Positions 14,663 through 18,446 of a stretch of DNA of 18,446 nucleotides are shown piece after piece. The stretch is taken from the NCBI GenBank assembly GCA_029310945.1, contig JARJFC010000061.1:1-18446 (forward strand), read 5' to 3'. Each line of letters opens with the position of its first letter. Positions within the stretch are counted from its first letter, which is position 1. Under the pieces are notes generated by a model. The model was given only the letters and a program-made list of their open reading frames with translations. It was not told where the DNA came from and searched no databases. The position numbers and the translations under genes were made by a program. The stretch comes from Leptospira sp. 96542 (GTDB taxonomy: Bacteria > Spirochaetota > Leptospiria > Leptospirales > Leptospiraceae).

Positions 14663-15198
14663 GCCTCGCCCTCCAGCGGGAGTTCCAGGGTGTCGTCGTC
14701 GGCATCTTCGTCCAGGCGCTTAGCCACCAGCTCGGCGGTGGCGCGCACCCATTCGTTGCGGGCACTGGCAATGGTGGCCAGCACCTGCTCCACCGCCGCG
14801 GGCGTGATGTCGGGGCAGGTCTTGCGCAGTTGCGACGGCAGCTGCTCGAAGCGTTCCACCACGGCCTGGCTGGCGTCGGCAAGCACTTCGGCAAGGAGCT
14901 TGATGGGGGCGTACTCACCACGGGCGACAGAGTTCTTGATCTCCACGCCCTCGCGCTGGGCGCGTGCAAGTGCGGCGCGCTCTTGCACCAGGTCGAGGCC
15001 TCCACCCTCGGCCGACGCGCGGCCGGCCGCCACATCGCGCAGACGTTCACAGTAAGCCAGCAACCACTCGTGGGCGGTGTCGCCGCGCACAATCCAGTTC
15101 TCGCCCACGAGCTGGCTCACGCGCGCTTCACTCACGCCGATCATCTGCGCGAATTCGGCCTGCGATACCTGCGTCCCAAGACAGCCCAGAACCTTCAC
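14659..15198 (-). CDS. Terminase small subunit (Nu1-like DNA-packaging protein)
   Basis: The 179-residue protein is close in length to lambda gpNu1 (181). Residues 11-35 (VSQAEFAQMIGVSEARVSQLVGE) form an N-terminal helix-turn-helix of the Nu1 type, used to recognise the packaging site. The middle (QERAALARAQREGVEIKNSVARGEYAP) is the helical region typical of Nu1/DUF1441-like proteins with the conserved NxVARGEYxP-type segment, and the C-terminus is acidic (DEDADDDTLELPLEGEA), which would contact the large subunit. Translation begins at a GTG with AAGGGGG upstream. Its stop overlaps the large-subunit start as ATGA, as expected for a co-translated holoenzyme pair. Confidence 0.9.
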   Translation of the reverse strand: MKVLGCLGTQVSQAEFAQMIGVSEARVSQLVGENWIVRGDTAHEWLLAYCERLRDVAAGRASAEGGGLDLVQERAALARAQREGVEIKNSVARGEYAPIKLLAEVLADASQAVVERFEQLPSQLRKTCPDITPAAVEQVLATIASARNEWVRATAELVAKRLDEDADDDTLELPLEGEA

Positions 15199-15320
15199 TT
15201 AACCCCCTTAGCAAACCCCATGAACAGTCCATGTTCGTGGTTCCAATTACCCGTGAAAGTGGAAGTCTGGGAAGGACCCGCGAGTGACTTGCAGCTGTCG
15301 TGATGCTTGTTCATTTTTCG
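15199..15320. promoter_or_regulatory. 122-bp intergenic region upstream of terminase
   Basis: This is the longest gene-free stretch in the window and separates the early/replication genes from packaging and head genes. It holds an inverted repeat CCATGAACA-GTCCA-TGTTCGTGG at 15218-15240 (one mismatch in nine pairs), and a Shine-Dalgarno-like AAGGGGG just before the GTG start of the small terminase gene. I could not find a convincing sigma70 -10/-35 pair on the minus strand. In lambda the cos site and a change in transcription control lie at the equivalent place, so a late promoter, antitermination site or packaging site is plausible here, but none is proven. Confidence 0.4.
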
Positions 15321-16121
15321 TCACCGGAACAAGGGAAGCGCACCGCGACGCAATGCCGAAGCCGAGCCCGTCTTCCACCAGGACTCGAACGCCTTGTCGA
15401 ATTCTTCAGGGAAGTGCTTGTCCATCGTCTTGTTCACGATGCCGAAGAAGTCCAATCGCCGACGGTAGGTCGCCGCACGAACGAAGATCAGCATGGGCTT
15501 GAGTGATTGACCGAACGCCGTGTAGACGCGTCGGTAGACACCTGGCTGCAGGTGCTTGGCCTTCGTGCCACCTGGAGGGTTGACGAAGTATTCGAACCCG
15601 AACGCCCCCTTCTTCGCATTGCCCTTGCGAAGGCGCGCACGCGTCTTGTCGTTCGCCTTGTTGTAGCCCGCCTCGGTGTAGGTGCCCAGCACGTTGAGGA
15701 TGCGTGACACCTCGCCCCGGCTCATGTTGCCGTAGGCATCGAGCGGCATGGCCGCACCAGGCATCACGAACCAGCCGTTCGGCAGGATGTTGATTCGGCG
15801 CAAGCGCAACTCCATCGGCTTCAGTGCACGCTGTCCACCACGGATCTGTGCCACCGCCCATTGCTTGTCCCGCTCTTCCGTGCGAGAGCGAAACCACAAC
15901 GTTACCTTGAGGCTGGTGGTGCTGGCGTAAAAGACCCGAAGCGACCTCAGCGTGAACGGCACCGGGCGGTCGAACACCTTGGCCATCTCCGCTGTCACGG
16001 CTTGGTCCGCAAGCTCTGCGGCCCGGTTCATCGCCTCGCGCACGATGCTGCGCGATTCCTTGCCCAGTGCATTGATCTTTCGCTGCACCTCGGGGAAGTT
16101 GCTCTTGATCGTGAACTTCAC
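15321..16121 (-). CDS. Structural-type phage protein, 266 residues (gp10/minor tail Z-like, tentative)
   Basis: The likely start is the GTG at 16121, because it overlaps the initiator stop as GTGA and the protein then begins VKFTIKSNFPEVQRKINAL; the frame upstream of it is antisense-like Ala/Arg-rich sequence within the initiator gene. Notable segments are DRPVPFTLRSLRVFYAS (51-67), GWFVMPGAAMPLDAYGNMSRGE (116-137), PGVYRRVY (193-200) and KPMLIFVRAATYRRRLDFFGI (208-228). I recall this pattern in unassigned prophage proteins with an N-terminal half resembling HK97 gp10-like or lambda gpZ-like tail completion proteins. That would make it a virion-assembly gene, yet it sits between the replication initiator and the terminase, away from the tail genes. 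No signal peptide or transmembrane segment. The gene is sound; its function is a weak inference. Confidence 0.6.
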   Translation of the reverse strand: MKFTIKSNFPEVQRKINALGKESRSIVREAMNRAAELADQAVTAEMAKVFDRPVPFTLRSLRVFYASTTSLKVTLWFRSRTEERDKQWAVAQIRGGQRALKPMELRLRRINILPNGWFVMPGAAMPLDAYGNMSRGEVSRILNVLGTYTEAGYNKANDKTRARLRKGNAKKGAFGFEYFVNPPGGTKAKHLQPGVYRRVYTAFGQSLKPMLIFVRAATYRRRLDFFGIVNKTMDKHFPEEFDKAFESWWKTGSASALRRGALPLFR

Positions 16122-17005
16122 GCCACTGCCCTCGCCTTCGGCGGCAAGCCCAGCTGCGCCCGAGCTTCGGCCGCACGGCGTGCGTTCTCGGCCAATTGCT
16201 CGGGCGTGCGCGGCGGCTCGGGTGGCGGCGCGCTGCCCTGCCCCTGCAAAGCCTGACCCACTCGCAGCGCGCCGGCATCGTGCGTGTCCAGCCACCGCTG
16301 CTCGGCCAGCCAGCGGGAGAGCTTGGGCACAAACTGTCCCCGGTTGCGCTGCCACTCGTCGCTGCGGGCCTGCCGCTCGATCGCGGCCAGCATCACACGC
16401 ACCAGGTCGGCATTCGGGCGCAGGGTCTGCCAGATCACCCGTGCCCTGGCAACGCCGGCATTGGTGCTGCGCGGGTAGGCCGCGAGGATGCGTTCGAAGC
16501 TGGAATCAACCTCCTTGCCCCCCTTGGGGGGTAGGGGGGTATTCTCTTCTCTATCTCCTACTCTCTTCATAATGGGGGTGACCTCCCGGTCATCCCTTGG
16601 GGTGACCTCCCGGTCATCCCTTGGGGTGACCTCCCGGTCATCCCTTGGGGCTTGAGGGGTGACCCTGGGGTCATCCGTGTGGACAACTTCCCGGGGTTCC
16701 GGGCGGTCCAGATGCAGCACGTAGGCATTGGGCCGAACGCGGTTGCTCATGCTGCGTGAGCCACCTTCCTGCACCTTGCGGGTCAGGTAACCATCCGCCT
16801 CCAGCCGCGCCAGGATGCGCGAGACGCTGCGCTCCTCACAGCATGCGTTGAGGGCCAGGGTGCCGACCTTCACCCAACCTTCGTTGGCGTCGTTGCTGTA
16901 GAACCGTGCAATACCCAGCAGCACCAGCTTTTCGGCCGGCGTGACGCGACGCAGTTCAAGCGCCCAGTGCAGCGCGCTGGTGGTCACCCTGTTGGCAACA
17001 CTCAT
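16118..17005 (-). CDS. Phage replication initiator (O-type), with embedded origin repeats
   Basis: The 295-residue protein starts MSVANRVTTSALHWALELRR. Residues about 20-80 (TPAEKLVLLGIARF, VSRILARLEADGYLTRK) form a winged helix like those of phage and plasmid replication initiators. Residues 121-144 are three exact tandem copies of RDDREVTP, preceded by the related DDPRVTP at 111-117; the encoding DNA forms four dyad repeats (see origin entry). The C-terminal part contains ILAAYPRSTNAGVARARVIWQTLRP (about 173-197), a motif region common in lambda O-like and primosomal phage proteins, and ends in a charged helix (TPEQLAENARRAAEARAQL). In lambda, O binds origin iterons inside its own gene and recruits the helicase loader. 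No helicase or loader gene is visible here, so it may lie upstream or be supplied by the host. The gene overlaps both neighbours by four bases. Confidence 0.78.
   Translation of the reverse strand: MSVANRVTTSALHWALELRRVTPAEKLVLLGIARFYSNDANEGWVKVGTLALNACCEERSVSRILARLEADGYLTRKVQEGGSRSMSNRVRPNAYVLHLDRPEPREVVHTDDPRVTPQAPRDDREVTPRDDREVTPRDDREVTPIMKRVGDREENTPLPPKGGKEVDSSFERILAAYPRSTNAGVARARVIWQTLRPNADLVRVMLAAIERQARSDEWQRNRGQFVPKLSRWLAEQRWLDTHDAGALRVGQALQGQGSAPPPEPPRTPEQLAENARRAAEARAQLGLPPKARAVA
16541..16573. other. A+T-rich, strand-skewed stretch beside the iterons (putative unwinding element)
   Basis: The plus strand of this 33-bp stretch has no G at all and 22 of 33 bases are A or T, in a region that is otherwise strongly G+C-rich. 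It lies immediately downstream of the iterons in the sense of the gene and is purine-rich on the coding strand (AAGAGAGTAGGAGATAGAG). The lambda origin also has an asymmetric A+T-rich segment next to its iterons where the duplex first melts. The assignment is by position and composition only. It encodes residues around IMKRVGDREENT, a likely linker in the protein. Confidence 0.5.
16576..16676. repeat. Four iteron-like dyad repeats inside the initiator gene (putative origin)
   Basis: Read on the minus strand, the dyad GGATGACC-N4-GGTCACCC occurs four times, at 16576-16595, 16600-16619, 16624-16643 and 16657-16676. The first three are in exact 24-bp tandem units with spacer GGGA; the fourth is offset by 33 bp and has spacer CCAG. 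The two arms are inverted copies with one mismatch in eight. Conservation of both arms while the spacer and the distance change suggests a protein-binding site and not only a coding repeat. Four dyad iterons within an O-type gene match the arrangement of the lambda origin. That this is the active origin is an inference. Confidence 0.66.
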
Positions 17006-17568
17006 ACCGCCACGCCCTCCCCCGCCCCGAGTTGCTGGGCGCCGGCCAGGATGCGCAGACGCTCATCGCTGGCGGCCTGCATCTGGGCCGGGCTGCTGGC
17101 GCGCAGGATGGCCGTGTAGGCCTCTACCGCCGCCAGCAAGGCCTCGCGCCCCGGGCCGTCGAGCCCAAACGCGCCGCGGGCCTCCCATCGCCCGATGGCG
17201 CGCTGCAGAGCTGCCGTGCCCTCGGCCAGCACCGGCAGCGCAGGGTTCTGCGCGCGCTCGGGCTGGATCTGCAAGGCACGAAGGGCCGCCACGCCCAAGG
17301 CATGGGCCAGCACGTCGAACACGTGCCCATGGTCCTGCCCCCGCACGTCACCGCGCAGCAGGGTTTGCAGTGCGTCATGCACCATCAAGGCGGCTTTGTC
17401 CGCCTCGCTTTCAGTTCCGCCAATGTCGGGTGCTGCGCCGGGGATGCTCTCTGCCGTATAGGCGCGACTGCGCTGGATGGCATTGAGCCACTCCGCCGCG
17501 TTGAACACGTACACACGGCCACCTTGGGCACGGCGCTTGTTGGAGTAGGTCGAGGTCTTGCGGCTCAT
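17002..17568 (-). CDS. Hypothetical protein, 188 residues, replication region
   Basis: The start at 17568 (MSRKTSTYSNKRRAQGGRVY) is favoured because its ATG overlaps the preceding stop as ATGA; an upstream in-frame start at 17616 would extend into the winged-helix gene and adds atypical residues. The first 20 residues are strongly basic (SRKTSTYSNKRR), which could contact nucleic acid, followed by a likely helical segment (YVFNAAEWLNAIQRS). The rest is alanine-rich and predicted helical, with no recognised catalytic motif. I have seen similar proteins in Comamonadaceae-type prophages beside the replication gene but know no function. The stop overlaps the initiator start (ATGA). Confidence 0.62.
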   Translation of the reverse strand: MSRKTSTYSNKRRAQGGRVYVFNAAEWLNAIQRSRAYTAESIPGAAPDIGGTESEADKAALMVHDALQTLLRGDVRGQDHGHVFDVLAHALGVAALRALQIQPERAQNPALPVLAEGTAALQRAIGRWEARGAFGLDGPGREALLAAVEAYTAILRASSPAQMQAASDERLRILAGAQQLGAGEGVAV

Positions 17569-17822
17569 GGATCGATCTGCAGTTCCGCAAGGGTCGCGCC
17601 CTGGGGCGCAAGGCACATGCCGTTAACCTCGTAGCGCATTGCATGCGTTCCGGGCGCAGGCTCACATTCGGCGATCAGGTGGCGCCGCTTGAGGTTGAAA
17701 ACCACTTGCACCATGCGCTTCGTGTCGACGCGCAAAAGTGCCGCCAGTTGGGCCGTGGTGCGCGGTGTCCCGCTCCGGAATAGCAGGTCCCAGACTGCAC
17801 GGTAATCGCCAGCAAGCTGCAT
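17565..17822 (-). CDS. Small winged-helix DNA-binding protein, 85 residues
   Basis: I chose the ATG at 17822, which overlaps the DUF4406 stop by one base (TGATG). A longer reading of the frame to 17972 lies wholly inside the DUF4406 gene and looks like out-of-frame sequence. The protein starts MQLAGDYRAVWDLLFRSGTP. The segment TTAQLAALLRVDTKRMVQVVFNLKRRHLI at about residues 22-50 is a helix-turn-helix with a recognition helix, followed by a likely beta wing (AECEPAPGTHAMRYEV). This is the layout of MarR/IclR-type winged helices. It may regulate the early operon or assist replication; neither can be shown. Its stop overlaps the next start (ATGA). Confidence 0.7.
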   Translation of the reverse strand: MQLAGDYRAVWDLLFRSGTPRTTAQLAALLRVDTKRMVQVVFNLKRRHLIAECEPAPGTHAMRYEVNGMCLAPQGATLAELQIDP

Positions 17823-18112
17823 CAAGCGGTCACCTCCCCCACACTCAACCCCAGCCGCTGCGCCCACAGCCGCTCGATCTGCGCGCCCGGGGATTGATCC
17901 CAGCCAGGCAGCAGCACAACGCCGTCGCATCGCGTCAGCGCAGCCAGGTCGCGCAGCATGCATTCCGCCCAAGGCATGGCCGGGTCCGGGTTCAGCTCGG
18001 CAGGGTTGACCACCTCATGCCCCTGCGCGCGCAGTCGCGCGGCCTGGGCGTGGAAGGCTGGGAAGTTCAGGTCAGGCAACCCGGTCATCGGGCCAGCGAT
18101 GTAGAGCTTCAT
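17822..18112 (-). CDS. DUF4406 family protein (nucleoside deoxyribosyltransferase-like fold)
   Basis: The 96-residue protein begins MKLYIAGPMTGLPDLNFPAF, with the N-terminal strand and GPM(T/S)G loop typical of DUF4406, then HEVVNPAEL near residues 33-39, and WAECMLRDLAALTRCDGVVLLPGW, matching the family's DxxxLxxCDxVxLLPGW segment. The C-terminal portion (SPGAQIERLWAQRLGL) fits the expected (S)xGAxxExxxA helix. The fold is related to nucleoside 2-deoxyribosyltransferases, but an enzymatic role in phages has not been clearly established. It is common in phage early/replication modules, in line with its neighbours here. It overlaps the upstream gene by ATGA and touches the downstream start as TGATG. 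Confidence 0.85.
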   Translation of the reverse strand: MKLYIAGPMTGLPDLNFPAFHAQAARLRAQGHEVVNPAELNPDPAMPWAECMLRDLAALTRCDGVVLLPGWDQSPGAQIERLWAQRLGLSVGEVTA

Positions 18113-18309
18113 GCCACCCCCGACGCGGACCCCGAGACCTCGGCGCGTGCCTGCTGCATGCGCAAGCGTTCACCGTGGAAGTAGGACGCAAACGCGTGCC
18201 CGGCATCCGAATTGAAGGGATACGGGCACGCCAGCTCCAGGCTGGCGAACTGGTGCGCGGCTTGGCGTGCTTCCCGCTCGATGCGGGCGATGGGGATAAC
18301 TTCGTTCAT
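18109..18309 (-). CDS. Small hypothetical protein, 66 residues (weak Rmf-like resemblance)
   Basis: This small protein has a charged N-terminal helix (residues about 5-22) and a central CPYPFNSDAGHAF segment followed by FHGERLRMQQA. The order of a CPY motif, then an aromatic and Gly-containing segment and a basic helix, recalls ribosome-modulation-factor-like small proteins that occur in prophages, but the resemblance is short and I would not assign that function. Its start overlaps the methyltransferase stop (ATGA) and its own stop overlaps the next start (ATGA), which supports it as a real, translationally coupled gene despite its size. No signal peptide or membrane segment is visible. Function unknown. 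Confidence 0.6.
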   Translation of the reverse strand: MNEVIPIARIEREARQAAHQFASLELACPYPFNSDAGHAFASYFHGERLRMQQARAEVSGSASGVA

Positions 18310-18446
18310 ACGGTTTCAACAGCTTCCATTTCAATTTGCAACTGGCGACCAGCGGCGTCGAGCCGCGCGCAAGCTGTATCGACATGGCGCAGCTCCCTTT
18401 CCATGCCGATGAAATTCCGCCCCAAGGCAATTGCGGCGACGCCCGT
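18306..18446 (-). CDS. DNA methyltransferase, C-terminal 46 residues (partial)
   Basis: The gene enters from the right edge in an open frame and ends in TGA, so only the last 46 residues are visible. They begin TGVAAIALGRNFIGMERE, which matches the usual C-terminal stretch of phage and restriction-type DNA N6-adenine/N4-cytosine methyltransferases (the GSGTTGVAA..GR.FIGIE region that contributes to S-adenosylmethionine binding). The FxG-containing motif would be only partly present; the DPPY-type catalytic motif lies outside the window. The stop codon overlaps the next start by four bases (ATGA), so the gene belongs to the same operon as the following small genes. In phages such enzymes usually protect DNA from host restriction or modify regulatory sites. 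The family call is fairly firm; the target base and sequence cannot be told. Confidence 0.72.
   Translation of the reverse strand, partial: TGVAAIALGRNFIGMERELRHVDTACARLDAAGRQLQIEMEAVETV

Noticed and set aside
15199..15320. Sigma70 promoter before the terminase genes
   Set aside because: I searched by eye for -35/-10 pairs on the minus strand and found none with acceptable match and spacing, so no promoter is claimed.
16122..16355. Upstream extension of the 266-residue gene to 344 residues
   Set aside because: The added residues are Ala/Arg-rich shadow of the initiator gene; the GTG at 16121 overlaps the initiator stop as GTGA and begins protein-like sequence.
16575..16646. Three 24-bp tandem units as a possible CRISPR array or plain minisatellite
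   Set aside because: There are no unique spacers, so it is not CRISPR. The additional offset fourth dyad and the adjacent A+T-rich segment fit an origin better than slippage alone.
17823..17972. Upstream extension of the winged-helix gene to 135 residues
   Set aside because: The extension lies inside the DUF4406 gene, reads as out-of-frame sequence, and the ATG at 17822 gives the usual TGATG coupling.

Overview
The window is one continuous stretch of a temperate-type, long-tailed (siphovirus-like) phage or prophage genome. Every gene I can support lies on the minus strand and is read from high to low coordinates. The base composition is high in G+C. The closest parallels I can recall for several proteins are prophages of Burkholderiales, especially Comamonadaceae-type hosts; this host guess comes from memory of protein style, not from a search. 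No host gene, integrase, tRNA, rRNA, CRISPR array or insertion sequence is visible, so I cannot tell an integrated prophage from a free phage.

Layout in transcription order. Early/replication end (18446 to about 16118): the tail of a DNA methyltransferase, a 66-residue small protein, a DUF4406 protein, a small winged-helix protein, an unrecognised 188-residue protein and a replication initiator with an N-terminal winged helix. These genes are chained by 1- or 4-base stop/start overlaps, so they probably form one translationally coupled operon. The initiator gene carries four copies of a 20-bp dyad followed by a pyrimidine/purine-skewed A+T-rich stretch, the arrangement of a lambda-type origin inside the initiator gene. 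A 266-residue structural-looking protein then overlaps the initiator gene and ends 122 bp before the packaging genes.

Packaging and head (15198 to 6166): terminase small and large subunits, a small helix-turn-helix protein, a DUF6148 (gpW-like) connector, a lambda-type portal, an S49 capsid protease with an embedded in-frame scaffold gene, a decoration protein, a Mu gpT-type major capsid protein, a small coiled-coil protein, a gpFII-like joining protein and a tail-terminator candidate. The head module is therefore mosaic: lambda-like packaging, portal and protease with a Mu-like shell protein. A near-identical 39-bp element sits directly after the helix-turn-helix gene and again after the portal gene, each time beginning with the stop codon.

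Tail (6160 to 1): tail tube protein, a G/GT pair joined by a canonical -1 frameshift site (A AAA AAC plus a 9-bp stem), a short tape-measure protein, a distal-tail candidate and the first 645 codons of a large tail-tip/hub protein that runs off the left edge. The hub protein begins with a cysteine cluster resembling the Fe-S ligand motif of lambda tail-tip protein gpL.

I see no anti-phage defence system or other wholly new system. The most interesting signals are the intragenic origin, the duplicated intergenic element, the recoding site and the fused Fe-S-type tail-tip domain. No gene-free stretch exceeds 300 bases; the longest is the 122-bp gap at 15199-15320.
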